DNA from: Lachnospiraceae bacterium
GTDB lineage: Bacteria > Bacillota > Clostridia > Lachnospirales > Lachnospiraceae
Assembly: GCA_019421365.1 (NCBI GenBank)
Contig: JAHZFJ010000031.1
Location: 1-48,142, forward strand
Length of the DNA: 48,142 nt
Reading direction: 5' to 3'
Shown here: piece by piece, positions 7,505 to 16,664 of the stretch
How positions within the stretch are numbered: position 1 is the stretch's first letter
Layout: each line of letters opens with the position of its first letter
Translations under genes and position numbers: made by a program
The notes under the pieces: model-generated
Database searches by the model: none
Seen by the model: only the letters and a program-made list of their open reading frames with translations
What the model was told of the DNA's origin: nothing

Positions 7505-8365
7505 CTACAATTGTTTCCTTGCCAAGGCCTCTGAAGTTGCCTCGCGGTTCTGGCTCGTATGAATAAGATCCATACGGCAGAATTCGTTAAATAGTACATC
7601 AATTATGAATAACTGTGCCATACGGACTGCGATACTGCCAGAGTTTAATGGATTTTCTTGGCTGCCACAAAGAAGAACGATGTCGGATAAAGAGGCTGCG
7701 GGGCATTTTGGGTAGTGGGTTACTAAAATTATGATAGCGCCGCGTTCTTTCGCCTTTGACAGTATATCGATTACGTCTGTTGTTGCTCCAGAATAAGAGA
7801 AAAATAAGATGACATCATTTTGCGTGCATAAGCTAGAAGCAATTAATTGCATATGACTGTCTTCAATGTATCGAAATTGTGAAGTAGCAGTGATAAATCT
7901 TGACCACGCTTCTTTAGCGATTATTCCGCCACCACCTTGTCCAAAGCAATAGACATTGTGAGCGTTGTGAAAGTATCTTACTGTTTGTGATATTGTTTCG
8001 GGATTGATTAGATCTAAAGATTGTTTCATAGCGATTATGTCTGTACTGTACAGTTTGTTTGCCATATCTATAATGCTGTCTTCGATGGTTACTGTATTAT
8101 TGCTTGTCTTGTTAATTGATGAAGCAACATCATCTGAATTCTTCGCGAGTGCTAATTTGAAAGCGCTGTAACTTTGATACCCTAGAGTTTTGCAAAATCT
8201 AGATATGGTAGCATCAGCCACAGAACATTCATCAGCAAGGGAAGTGATGGACATATACTGGGCTTCGATGTAATTCTCCAATATAAAATCAGCAATTTTC
8301 TTTTCGGATTTTGTTAAATTAGAATAAATATCATTTATGTACTGAATAACGTTTGTCTCTTTCAT
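7505..8365 (-). CDS. RpiR/MurR-family regulator, probable NanR of the sialic acid operon
   Basis: This is a 286-residue DNA-binding regulator. Residues 1-80 hold the RpiR helix-turn-helix (SVADATISRFCKTLGY). Residues about 110-260 form a SIS sugar-phosphate-binding domain (VYCFGQGGGG, FFSYSGATTDVI). The ATG at 8365 is chosen because GGGAGGG lies 7 nt upstream; the longer frame to 8392 places the RBS inside the coding region. It is divergent from the nan operon with 496 bp between. RpiR regulators control nan genes in several clostridia, typically as repressors relieved by ManNAc-6-phosphate. The role is therefore inferred from context and family. Confidence 0.85.
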   Translation of the reverse strand: MKETNVIQYINDIYSNLTKSEKKIADFILENYIEAQYMSITSLADECSVADATISRFCKTLGYQSYSAFKLALAKNSDDVASSINKTSNNTVTIEDSIIDMANKLYSTDIIAMKQSLDLINPETISQTVRYFHNAHNVYCFGQGGGGIIAKEAWSRFITATSQFRYIEDSHMQLIASSLCTQNDVILFFSYSGATTDVIDILSKAKERGAIIILVTHYPKCPAASLSDIVLLCGSQENPLNSGSIAVRMAQLFIIDVLFNEFCRMDLIHTSQNREATSEALARKQL

Positions 8366-8570
8366 AAAGACCCTCCCCATATTATGTAGCATTTATTAAC
8401 TATATTTTAACACATAATATTACAAATGAAAATGTAAAAAAGTTTCAAAATTCTTCAAATTGAAAAATAGTTTGAATACATACTATTATACTGAAAAATA
8501 GATAATTTATAAAGTGTTTCAATATGGAGAACAAATGCAAGTATTAAAATATAGTGTATTTGTATAAAAA

Positions 8571-8583
8571 GAAAATAATTTTC
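8571..8583. promoter_or_regulatory. Candidate operator, palindrome GAAAATAATTTTC
   Basis: This 13-bp palindrome (one central base) lies in the divergent region. The same word with a single mismatch recurs at 8776-8788 inside the operon promoter, and GAAAATAAT recurs at 8742. It is a likely binding site for the adjacent RpiR regulator. The region 8366-8861 otherwise holds only A+T-rich DNA and no gene. Confidence 0.4.
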
Positions 8584-8773
8584 ATGAAATACTGAATTAT
8601 ATAAGGTTAAATGTGATGCTAACTTAATATAAAAACAAAAAAGCGATTAATATATACGATAAAATATTACTAAATCACCATAAATTCAATATAGATATTA
8701 ATATAAACAATAAAAAAGTATAAAATACTAAATAATATAATGAAAATAATATATAAAATACACAAAATAAATA

Positions 8774-8802
8774 TTGAAAATAATTTTGAAAAGTGTTATG
8801 AT
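8774..8802 (+). promoter_or_regulatory. Promoter of the sialic acid operon with embedded operator copy
   Basis: TTGAAA at 8774-8779 and TATGAT at 8797-8802 are separated by 17 bases, 59 nt before the lipoprotein start. GAAAATAATTTTG at 8776-8788 overlaps the -35 element and fills half the spacer. A protein bound there would block RNA polymerase. Confidence 0.6.
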
Positions 8803-8861
8803 GTGAATGGAGATAACACATTAACAATTTAAATTAGAAATGCTTAAACGGAGGAAAGATT

Positions 8862-10511
8862 ATGAAAAAAACAATTAAGAAACTCTTGGCATTAGGATTG
8901 TGTTTGGTAATGTCGGTAGGTGTGCTCGCAGGATGTTCTGGGGGGAATGGTGGCAATGCCACTGAAAATGATGGGAATCAAACTACTACTACAGAAGGTT
9001 CCACATCAGATACTACGGTATCAAATGATACACAACAAAGTTCTACAGATAGCGCCACTTTAAAACTTGCAGTAACAACAGGAGATGGTTCAACCACAGA
9101 TGATAAGATTCCAACTCCTTGGTTAAACAGAATATTTTCAACAAATTTAATGTTTCGTAGTTTGTTTACAACAGATAGTACATTGACAGAAGTAAACCCG
9201 GATTTAGCAGAAGGCTACGAAGTATCTAGTGATGCACTTACATATACAATTACATTAAAGGAAGACTTGAAGTGGAGTGATGGGGAAGCTTTAACCGCAG
9301 ATGATGTTATCTTTTCAATTAATACAGCACTTAAAACAGCAACGATTAATTCCATATATACAGCAGCATTTAGCAAAATTAGCGAATTAACTGCAGAGGG
9401 TAATGTTATTACTATTAAATTAGCAACTCCGTATTATGACATAATGAAGGTTCTTACACAGTTTGCAATTTTACCAAAACACTCACTTGAAAACGCAGAT
9501 CCTCTAAAACTTGATTCAGATGCATTTTGGCAAAATCCAGTTACTTCTGGTATGTATGCTTTGGATGAATTGAAAGTAGGTAATTACTTTACACTTAAAT
9601 TGAATGAGTACTATGAAGGAACTGCTCCTAAAATTACAAAAGTAATCAACTATTTTGTAGCTGACTACATAACAGCAGCACAGGCTGGCAATACCGATTA
9701 TATGTATGCCAATGCGTCAGATCAAGTTGAACTTATGAAAGTTTTAGAAAACTACAAATCTCATGAAGTAGATGTACTATTCTATAAGTATTTTATTTTC
9801 AATATGAAAGGTGTAGACGGTAAAGAGAATGAAGCAATGCAAAACGTTGAAGTAAGAAAGGCAATCATGGAAGCAATCGACCGTGTATCTCTTTCAGAGT
9901 TATATCCTAATGCAACGGTATTGAACTCAGGCGTACCAAACGATTATGAATCGTACAATGGTTTTGAATATACATTTGATGCAGAGAAAGCAAAACAAGA
10001 AATTATAGCATCTGGCTATGATATGAGTAGAAAGATAAAGATTTGCTATTACAACAATGATCAAACATCTATCGATTTAATTAACATGATCGTTTATTAT
10101 CTAGAACAAGCTGGTCTTACAGTAGAGGCGACATTATCTAACGATGGTACTACAGATCTATTTACAACACGTGATTATGATATTGGTTTTAAAGGTAAAG
10201 CAGCTTTCTCATTAAATGAATGGTATACAGAGTATGTAAGTAGCGATGCATTATTTGCGAATATTTTTGGAGGAGATACTGCATTCGATTCATTAATTGA
10301 TGAATTGACTTCCGCTACAGATCAAAATGCAACAAATGAAGCGTTAAAGAAATTACAAGATTTAGAACAAGAAAAAGCTTATAAAGTACCACTATTTACA
10401 GTTGGTACATATGTGTTTACCAACACTAGAGTAACCATTCCAGAAGGTGTAAGTTTCTGTAATCCACTCTATAGTTGCGATATCAACTTTGCCAACTGGG
10501 AAGTTAAGTAG
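8862..10511 (+). CDS. Family-5 extracellular solute-binding lipoprotein (predicted sialic acid importer)
   Basis: This 549-residue protein has a lipoprotein signal peptide: basic start, hydrophobic core and lipobox LAGC with Cys25 as the lipidated residue. A Ser/Thr/Gly/Asn-rich linker reaches to about residue 65. The mature part belongs to the DppA/OppA-type family 5, with typical blocks LAEGYEVSSDALTYTI and LKWSDGEALTADDV. It sits outside the membrane and hands substrate to the two permeases downstream. Family-5 transporters usually import peptides, but the SatABCD sialic acid transporter of Haemophilus ducreyi is of this type. The nan genes downstream make sialic acid the best guess here. 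It is the first gene of the operon. Confidence 0.88.
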   Translation: MKKTIKKLLALGLCLVMSVGVLAGCSGGNGGNATENDGNQTTTTEGSTSDTTVSNDTQQSSTDSATLKLAVTTGDGSTTDDKIPTPWLNRIFSTNLMFRSLFTTDSTLTEVNPDLAEGYEVSSDALTYTITLKEDLKWSDGEALTADDVIFSINTALKTATINSIYTAAFSKISELTAEGNVITIKLATPYYDIMKVLTQFAILPKHSLENADPLKLDSDAFWQNPVTSGMYALDELKVGNYFTLKLNEYYEGTAPKITKVINYFVADYITAAQAGNTDYMYANASDQVELMKVLENYKSHEVDVLFYKYFIFNMKGVDGKENEAMQNVEVRKAIMEAIDRVSLSELYPNATVLNSGVPNDYESYNGFEYTFDAEKAKQEIIASGYDMSRKIKICYYNNDQTSIDLINMIVYYLEQAGLTVEATLSNDGTTDLFTTRDYDIGFKGKAAFSLNEWYTEYVSSDALFANIFGGDTAFDSLIDELTSATDQNATNEALKKLQDLEQEKAYKVPLFTVGTYVFTNTRVTIPEGVSFCNPLYSCDINFANWEVK

Positions 10512-10548
10512 TTTGTGGATTTTCAAAGAATATTAGATTAATTGAAAT

Positions 10549-10597
10549 CGGATTGATTGAAACGATTAGTAATTTTTGATTGATTACAATCAATCCG
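10549..10597 (+). promoter_or_regulatory. Intercistronic hairpin between lipoprotein and permease genes
   Basis: CGGATTGATTG at 10549-10559 and CAATCAATCCG at 10587-10597 are perfect inverted repeats, and less perfect pairing extends outside. No T-run follows, so full termination is unlikely. Hairpins at this place often protect the binding-protein mRNA and lower permease expression. Confidence 0.6.
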
Positions 10598-10622
10598 ATT
10601 GAATTTAGATTGGAGGACTGGA

Positions 10623-11582
10623 ATGTTTAAGTACATAGTAAAAAAAATACTTATGATGATTCCAATGCTGGTACTTATTAGTATGATAGTTTTTTTTGGA
10701 TTGCAGCTTACAGGAATAGACCCGATTAATTTTATGGTAAGTCCGGAAGTATTGTCAGCCAATAAAGATAATGTAGATGCTCTTCGTGAATCATTAGGAT
10801 TGAATGATCCTGTAATTGTACAATATTTTAGATGGCTTGGAAATTGTCTTAAGGGTGACTTTGGTTATTCTTTTGATGGTGCCTCCATAGCATCAATAAT
10901 AGCGGTTCGTATGCCTTATACACTAGAATTAGCAGGGTATTCATTAGTGCTATCAGCAATTCTAGGAATTGGAATCGGTATCTTATCTGCAATTAGACAG
11001 AATGGAATTATAGATTATGTTGGCCGTGTACTTGCAGTACTTGGTCAAGCAGTGCCACAATTTTTATTAGGTATCGTACTTATACAGATTTTTGCAATAA
11101 AACTCGGTTGGTTCCCCTCAGGTAATAGAGTAAGCCCAGATGCGGCTAGTCCATTCATAGATGCAGTGCAACATCTATTCTTACCAGTATTGACATTAAC
11201 AATTGGTATGGTTGCAGTTTTGATGCGTTATACAAGAAATACAATGCTAGACATATTAAACAGTGATTATATTAAAACCGCGCGAAGTAAAGGAATTCCA
11301 GAGTGGAAAGTTTACTTAAAACATGGTTTTAGAAATGCGATGAAACCAGTGCTTGTAATAGTAGTATTCCGTATTCCAATGCTGATTGGAGGATCCGTAG
11401 TAATTGAGAGTGTGTTCTCTTATCCGGGTATAGGATTAACCATGACAAATGCAATTGTGTCAGGTGATTATCCAGTGGTATTGGTTACAACATTGATTGT
11501 GGCGGCAGTAATGCTAGTATGTTCCTTTATGATTGATGTGTTCAATGCTTTATTGGATCCACGAGTGCGTTTGTCAGAATAA
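10623..11582 (+). CDS. DppB/OppB-type ABC importer permease
   Basis: This is one of two membrane subunits of the importer. It has about 319 residues, with an N-terminal span followed by the LRESLGLNDP.. external segment typical of DppB. The ATPase-contact motif TARSKGIPEWKV...GFRNAMKPV lies in the C-terminal third. The ATG at 10623 is chosen because GGAGG lies 6 nt upstream; the longer frame from 10599 has no RBS. It follows the lipoprotein gene after a hairpin and precedes the DppC-type gene by 20 bp. Confidence 0.9.
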   Translation: MFKYIVKKILMMIPMLVLISMIVFFGLQLTGIDPINFMVSPEVLSANKDNVDALRESLGLNDPVIVQYFRWLGNCLKGDFGYSFDGASIASIIAVRMPYTLELAGYSLVLSAILGIGIGILSAIRQNGIIDYVGRVLAVLGQAVPQFLLGIVLIQIFAIKLGWFPSGNRVSPDAASPFIDAVQHLFLPVLTLTIGMVAVLMRYTRNTMLDILNSDYIKTARSKGIPEWKVYLKHGFRNAMKPVLVIVVFRIPMLIGGSVVIESVFSYPGIGLTMTNAIVSGDYPVVLVTTLIVAAVMLVCSFMIDVFNALLDPRVRLSE

Positions 11583-11602
11583 GAAAAGGAGGAATATCGC
11601 TT

Positions 11603-12499
11603 ATGAGTAGTAACGCTCTAAATAGTGGATTACAAGCAGGAAATAAAAACGGTTCCACTTCATTATTAAAAAAGAAGCTACGTAAATTTCTAAATAATAA
11701 ACTAGCGTTATTTGGTTTAGTAGTAGTTATTATTATGACGCTTGGTTGTGTTATAGGGGCTATTGCAGGAGTTGATTTTAAAACCCCTGATATTAAGAAT
11801 TTAAAAAGCGCGCCATCATCCTTGCATATTTTTGGAACAGATACGATAGGTAGAGATTTATTTAGCAGAGTGATTTACGGCGGATGTTTTTCCATCTTCA
11901 TTGGTGTGTTTTGTTCTGTAATGAGTTCGATTATTGGTACCGTTTTGGGAGCAATCTCAGGATATTTTGGTGGTAAGATTGATAAATTTATAATTCGTAT
12001 ATCTGAGATTTTCCAGGCATTCCCACAACTAGTTCTTGTTATGATGATTGTGGCTATCGTAGGTGAAAGAGGATTAAAGAATCTCTTAGTTATCTTTGTG
12101 ATTACAGGCTGGATGACTACATATCGAATGGTTCGTAATGAGTTTTTAAGTGTGAAAGGCGAAACGTATGTTAAGGTTAGTGAGGCCTTTGGCATGAGTA
12201 AATCTAGAATTATGTTTGGACAAATTCTACCGAATGTAATGAGTCCAATCATTGTGTCTACTACAACAAATGTTGCCTTCTTCATTTTACAAGAAGCAGC
12301 ACTTTCCTTTATTGGATTAGGAGTTGCAGATAGTACGCCGACTTGGGGAAATATCTTAAATGCAGCAAAATCAGTTTCAGTAGTGACAAATCAATGGTGG
12401 ATTTGGGTATTCCCAGGTCTTGCTATTACATTATTCGTATTAGCAATCAATTTCCTAGGTGATGGTTTACGTGATGTACTTGATGCAAAACAACAATAA
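11603..12499 (+). CDS. DppC/OppC-type ABC importer permease
   Basis: This 298-residue second membrane subunit starts with a cytoplasmic tail, then a span (residues about 35-55) and the typical HIFGTDTIGRDLFSRVIYG block of DppC. The ATPase-contact loop VSEAFGMSKSRIMFGQILPN is about two-thirds in, and the end resembles family members (LGDGLRDVLDAK). RBS AAGGAGG. It is translated between its partner permease and the ATPases. Confidence 0.9.
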   Translation: MSSNALNSGLQAGNKNGSTSLLKKKLRKFLNNKLALFGLVVVIIMTLGCVIGAIAGVDFKTPDIKNLKSAPSSLHIFGTDTIGRDLFSRVIYGGCFSIFIGVFCSVMSSIIGTVLGAISGYFGGKIDKFIIRISEIFQAFPQLVLVMMIVAIVGERGLKNLLVIFVITGWMTTYRMVRNEFLSVKGETYVKVSEAFGMSKSRIMFGQILPNVMSPIIVSTTTNVAFFILQEAALSFIGLGVADSTPTWGNILNAAKSVSVVTNQWWIWVFPGLAITLFVLAINFLGDGLRDVLDAKQQ

Positions 12500-12511
12500 G
12501 GAGGCAAAGGG

Positions 12512-13537
12512 ATGGAGAATAAAGATATTATATTAGATGTTAAAAATCTAAATACTAGTTTCATCTCAGATCAAAAGAAAGTTGATATTGTAAAATCGGT
12601 CTCTTTTCAGTTGAAAAGGGGAACAACCCTTGCAGTGGTAGGTGAATCCGGCTGTGGTAAGAGTGTTACTATGAATTCTATTATGAGGTTCCTAGGCAAC
12701 AACGCGCAGATCACATCAGATAAGATTCAGTATAATGCATTGCAAGAGGGGAAAGTAGTAGAATATCAGATTGGTTCTATAAAGAAAGCGAATGGACCGG
12801 AGATGAGAGCATTGAGAGGACCAGAACTATCTATGATTTTTCAAGATCCAATGTCTAGTCTGAATCCGGTATATAAAGTGGGAGATCAGGTAGCCGAAGG
12901 ATTATTGCAGCATACAAAATTATCAAAAAAAGAAGCAAGACAAAAGGTACTGGAATTGTTTCGTAAATTAGGAATTCCTGATCCAGAAAGTCGTATTGAT
13001 TGTTATCCACATCAGTTTTCTGGTGGTATGAAGCAGCGTGTAGTAATTGCAATAGCAATGATATGTAATCCGGAATTAATTATCTGTGATGAACCAACTA
13101 CTGCTCTTGATGTAACGATACAAGCGCAGATTATGGAATTGCTCAAAGGATTACAGGTTAATGAAGGTAAGTCAATCATTCTGATTACACATAACATGGG
13201 ATTGGTAGCTGAGATGGCAGATGAAATCTGCGTTATGTATATGGGGCGTGTAGTTGAGTTTGGATCTTTAGAAGATTTGTTTGATCGTACTGCCCATCCT
13301 TATACCAAAGCACTACTTCGCAGTGTTCCAGTTTTAGGTCTTGCAGATGATCAACAACTAGAGACTATTCCTGGCATAACTCCAAACCCAGCGGATTTAA
13401 AAGAAGGATGTGAGTTCGCAAATCGTTGTCCTGATTGCAGTGATAAATGTCGTAAAGGTAAAATTCCTGCATTTGAAATATCAAAAGGCCATCGTGTCCG
13501 TTGCTTACAATATAGTAACTTCCCGGAGGTGGATTAA
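12512..13537 (+). CDS. DppD/OppD-type ABC importer ATPase
   Basis: This 341-residue cytoplasmic ATPase energises the importer. It has Walker A GESGCGKS at 44-51, the signature FSGGMKQRV, Walker B LIICDEPTTALD and the switch histidine in ITHN. The C-terminal oligopeptide-transporter extension carries a Cys cluster (CEFANRCPDCSDKC), as is usual for this family. It ends 1 bp before the partner ATPase gene, so translation is coupled. Confidence 0.92.
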   Translation: MENKDIILDVKNLNTSFISDQKKVDIVKSVSFQLKRGTTLAVVGESGCGKSVTMNSIMRFLGNNAQITSDKIQYNALQEGKVVEYQIGSIKKANGPEMRALRGPELSMIFQDPMSSLNPVYKVGDQVAEGLLQHTKLSKKEARQKVLELFRKLGIPDPESRIDCYPHQFSGGMKQRVVIAIAMICNPELIICDEPTTALDVTIQAQIMELLKGLQVNEGKSIILITHNMGLVAEMADEICVMYMGRVVEFGSLEDLFDRTAHPYTKALLRSVPVLGLADDQQLETIPGITPNPADLKEGCEFANRCPDCSDKCRKGKIPAFEISKGHRVRCLQYSNFPEVD

Positions 13538-13538
13538 G

Positions 13539-14546
13539 ATGACTGAGAAAAACAAAGAAGTAATATTCAAAGTAAACAATTTGAAGACCTGGTTTCCTAT
13601 TAAGAAAGGCGCTTTAAAGAAGGTAGTAGGTAATGTTAAGGCAGTTGACGGAGTTAGTCTAGAAGTATATAAAGGAGAGACTCTTGGAATTGTTGGAGAA
13701 TCCGGATGTGGAAAATCAACGTTTGGTAAAACAGTTATGATGTTAGAGAAACCAGTTGATGGACAGGTGGAATTTAACTATAACGGAGAGTTTAAAGATA
13801 TTACAAAATTCAGTAAAGCAGAAATGTTTGATTTTCGCAAAAAAGTGCAAATGGTGTTTCAAGATCCATATTCTGCATTAAACCCTCAGAAGAAAATCTA
13901 CACCTCTTTCGAAGAGCCATTAATTGTACATGGAATTAAATCAAAAGAAGAACGAGAAAGGATTATGGAACGGGTATTAAAAATGGTTAATATACAACCA
14001 GATTATTTGCAAAGATATCCTCATGAATTTTCAGGTGGTCAAAGACAACGTCTTTGTATTGCGAGAGCATTAGAGGTAATGCCAGAAGTGCTAATATGCG
14101 ATGAACCAGTTTCTGCCCTAGATGTATCTATTCAGGCTCAGGTACTAAATCTGATGAAAGACATTCAAAAGGAACTGAATCTTACCTATATGTTTATTGC
14201 TCATGATTTATCTGTAGTTCAATATATGGCAGATCGAATTGTGGTTATGTACCTGGGAAAAATTGTTGAAATTGCAGACTCTAAAACACTTTATGAAGAA
14301 CCTTTGCACCCATATACGAAAGCACTGCTATCTGCAATACCGGTTCCAGATATTCATACTAAGAAGAAACGTCAGATATTAGACGGTGAAGTTCCAAGTC
14401 CAATTAACAAACCATCTGGTTGTGCATTTCACAATCGATGCCCATTATGTACGGATCGATGTAAAGAAGATGATCCCGTAATGCATCTACATGGGGAAAA
14501 TGGACATATAGTAGCTTGTCATAAATATGATCAGAAAAAGGATTGA
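13539..14546 (+). CDS. DppF/OppF-type ABC importer ATPase
   Basis: This is the second ATPase of the importer, 335 residues. It shows GESGCGKST, the signature FSGGQRQRL, LICDEPVSALD, IAHD and a C-terminal Cys motif CAFHNRCPLCTDRC. The ATG at 13539 has CGGAGG 8 nt upstream; the much longer frame from 13410 only overlaps the previous gene. It completes a five-gene peptide-family importer. Its stop lies 4 bp before the start of the flavoprotein gene, which places that enzyme firmly in the operon. Confidence 0.92.
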   Translation: MTEKNKEVIFKVNNLKTWFPIKKGALKKVVGNVKAVDGVSLEVYKGETLGIVGESGCGKSTFGKTVMMLEKPVDGQVEFNYNGEFKDITKFSKAEMFDFRKKVQMVFQDPYSALNPQKKIYTSFEEPLIVHGIKSKEERERIMERVLKMVNIQPDYLQRYPHEFSGGQRQRLCIARALEVMPEVLICDEPVSALDVSIQAQVLNLMKDIQKELNLTYMFIAHDLSVVQYMADRIVVMYLGKIVEIADSKTLYEEPLHPYTKALLSAIPVPDIHTKKKRQILDGEVPSPINKPSGCAFHNRCPLCTDRCKEDDPVMHLHGENGHIVACHKYDQKKD

Positions 14547-14550
14547 TTCG

Positions 14551-16188
14551 ATGCAAAAGATAGAAACAGCATTAATCTGTGATGTACTCGTAGCTGGAGC
14601 AGGTATTGCAGGAATAATGGCAGCAATTGAAGCAGCAAAACAAGGACAAAAAGTGGTTTTAATGAGTAGTGCGCATATTTTCTCTGGTTCAAGCTTCTAT
14701 CCCGGAACATGGGGACTAGGACTAGTTACTCCAGAGGACGAAGAGGATGAAGAAGATTTAATTCAAACGATTCTATCTGTTGGCTGTGGTATGGCAGAGG
14801 AATCAATGGTTCGAAGCTTTGTGAAAGAGATGCGTCCTATGACCGCGTATCTTGACGAAATAGGATTGCAACTAAAGGTTGCAAAAGAGAAGAATCAAAA
14901 GGAGTTTATCCCTTGTTTTGATTATAAGACACGAAGTTGGCATGGGGTTGTAGCAGACAAGGCAAGAGAACGATTTATGGAATTACTACAAGAATTAGAG
15001 ATTACTCTATTGCCATATTGCGAACTGGTGGATTTGGTAGAAGAAGATCATCGTGTTACAGGTGCTATTATTTGTGAGAGGCATAAGGAGTTAAGATTGA
15101 TAGAAGCCAAAGCAGTAATCTTGGCTACCGGGGGATACGGAGGATTATTTGAAAGAAAGTTAACTACCTCTGATATCACAGGAATTGGACAGTATATAGC
15201 GCTAGACCATGGCTGTACATTAGTTAATATGGAATTTATGCAGATGATGCCAGCCTTAGTTAATAGAGAAGGTAAGGCAAGTGAAGTGCCAATTATTTTT
15301 AATGAGAAGACATTTCGGTATGCAACATTGCAACAAGATTCTTTGATTAACCAAGTAGTAGTGGGAAGTGATAAGAAGTTATTAGAACAACGTGCTACAT
15401 ATGGACCTTTTACTTCAAGATTACCATCTAGAGAGATTGACTTCTTAATAGCTAGACATAACAAAGAAGCTATACAGGTGGTTTATAGCAAAGAATTACT
15501 TGACGATATGCCTGAATTTATTCGTACCTACTTTGACTGGTTAAAGGAAAAAAGACATCTAACTACTGATAGTGAGATTAGGATTTCTATGTTTGCTCAT
15601 GCGGCAAATGGAGGCATAAAAATCAATGAAGATGGTGCAACTGAACTACTGGGATTATATGCTTGTGGAGAAGTAACGGGAGGAATGCATGGGGCTGACC
15701 GTATCGGTGGCTTGTCCTCTGCCAATGGTTTTGTATTTGGACGAAAGGCAGGAAAGGCAGCGGCTGAATATACGAAAGAGTTTTTGAAGCACACAGAGGT
15801 AAAGAATAAACAACAAGACATAAAACTTTCCTTGTGGGAGATACCTAACAGGGAGGAAATAAAGTTGAATTTACAACGATCTATGATGGAAAATTCCATG
15901 GTAATTCGAAGTGAGAATGGATTACAAAGAACTTTAAAGTTGATTAAAACATGGAAAGATAATTGGATTGTTAACCCTACCACCGACGTTGTAGCTTATG
16001 TAGAATCCAGAAAACTTTGGGCACAGCTTCAGTTAGCAACGGGAATTTTGAAAGCAGAAAGATTGAGAAAAGAAAGTAGAGGTTCCCATTACAGAGAAGA
16101 TTTTCCTAGTATAGATACACAATATACAAAAAGAATAGAGATAAAGTTGCAAGACAATTGTGTTATTACAGAATTTGAAGAAAAGTAA
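14551..16188 (+). CDS. FAD-dependent oxidoreductase, fumarate reductase flavoprotein type, role unknown
   Basis: This is a 545-residue soluble flavoprotein without a signal peptide. The FAD-binding Rossmann motif GAGIAG is at 16-21, and ILATGGYGG follows about 190 residues in. The C-terminal FAD block LGLYACGEVTGGMHGADRIGG contains the HGADR arginine, which corresponds to the catalytic region of fumarate reductases and L-aspartate oxidase. Covalent-flavin or heme domains are absent. The ATG at 14551 with AAAAGGA upstream is preferred to the ATG at 14527. It sits between the importer ATPase and the YhcH-type gene, so it probably acts on the imported sugar or a derivative. No enzyme of classical sialic acid catabolism is of this type. 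The reaction is unknown. Confidence 0.8.
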   Translation: MQKIETALICDVLVAGAGIAGIMAAIEAAKQGQKVVLMSSAHIFSGSSFYPGTWGLGLVTPEDEEDEEDLIQTILSVGCGMAEESMVRSFVKEMRPMTAYLDEIGLQLKVAKEKNQKEFIPCFDYKTRSWHGVVADKARERFMELLQELEITLLPYCELVDLVEEDHRVTGAIICERHKELRLIEAKAVILATGGYGGLFERKLTTSDITGIGQYIALDHGCTLVNMEFMQMMPALVNREGKASEVPIIFNEKTFRYATLQQDSLINQVVVGSDKKLLEQRATYGPFTSRLPSREIDFLIARHNKEAIQVVYSKELLDDMPEFIRTYFDWLKEKRHLTTDSEIRISMFAHAANGGIKINEDGATELLGLYACGEVTGGMHGADRIGGLSSANGFVFGRKAGKAAAEYTKEFLKHTEVKNKQQDIKLSLWEIPNREEIKLNLQRSMMENSMVIRSENGLQRTLKLIKTWKDNWIVNPTTDVVAYVESRKLWAQLQLATGILKAERLRKESRGSHYREDFPSIDTQYTKRIEIKLQDNCVITEFEEK

Positions 16189-16200
16189 GAGGGTGATGAT

Positions 16201-16653
16201 TTGATTTATACAGAACTTAGTGATGTGAATAACTATATGGGGACTCATAAGAATCTTGATAAAGCGTTAGAGTATATAACAACAAGAAATCTTTTGGAGC
16301 TTTCAGTAGGTAAAAACGAAGTAGATGGAGAAGAAATATATGTAAATCGAATGAGTTATCAGACAATTGAAGAGAGAGACTCTTTCTATGAAGCTCATAT
16401 GAATTATATTGACATACATCTAGTATTAGAGGGCAGTGAGAATATACTAGTCTCTGATATTCACAATATGACAGAAGTTAAACGAGAAATAGAAAATGAT
16501 TTTATAGAGTATCAAGGAAAAAGAGAAGCAATTTGCAACATGAAGCAAAACAAAGTGCTAATTCTTTACCCAAGTGATGCCCACATGGTTAAAGTGAAAG
16601 ATGAAATTGAAAAACAGGTTGATAAAGTTGTAGTAAAAGTAAAAATAAAATAA
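16201..16653 (+). CDS. YhcH/YjgK/YiaL-family protein, probable sialic acid anomerase (NanQ-like)
   Basis: This 150-residue cupin-like protein contains the family block NYIDIHLVLEGSENI with its histidine. YhcH-type proteins are frequent in nan operons, and the E. coli member (NanQ) speeds anomerisation of sialic acids, giving the form used by the lyase. The start is a TTG at 16201 with AGAGGG 7 nt upstream; the nearby ATG at 16196 runs into a stop at once. It follows the flavoprotein gene by 12 bp. The enzymatic role is from family knowledge, and the substrate form is inferred. Confidence 0.82.
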   Translation: MIYTELSDVNNYMGTHKNLDKALEYITTRNLLELSVGKNEVDGEEIYVNRMSYQTIEERDSFYEAHMNYIDIHLVLEGSENILVSDIHNMTEVKREIENDFIEYQGKREAICNMKQNKVLILYPSDAHMVKVKDEIEKQVDKVVVKVKIK

Positions 16654-16664
16654 TTAGGTGACTA

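Noticed and set aside
11875..12285. Long minus-strand frame inside the DppC-type gene
   Set aside because: It lies wholly within a clear permease gene and its residues reflect the opposite strand of conserved membrane segments.
15048..15464. Minus-strand frame of 138 codons inside the flavoprotein gene
   Set aside because: It is the antisense shadow of a well-supported gene and shows no domain features.
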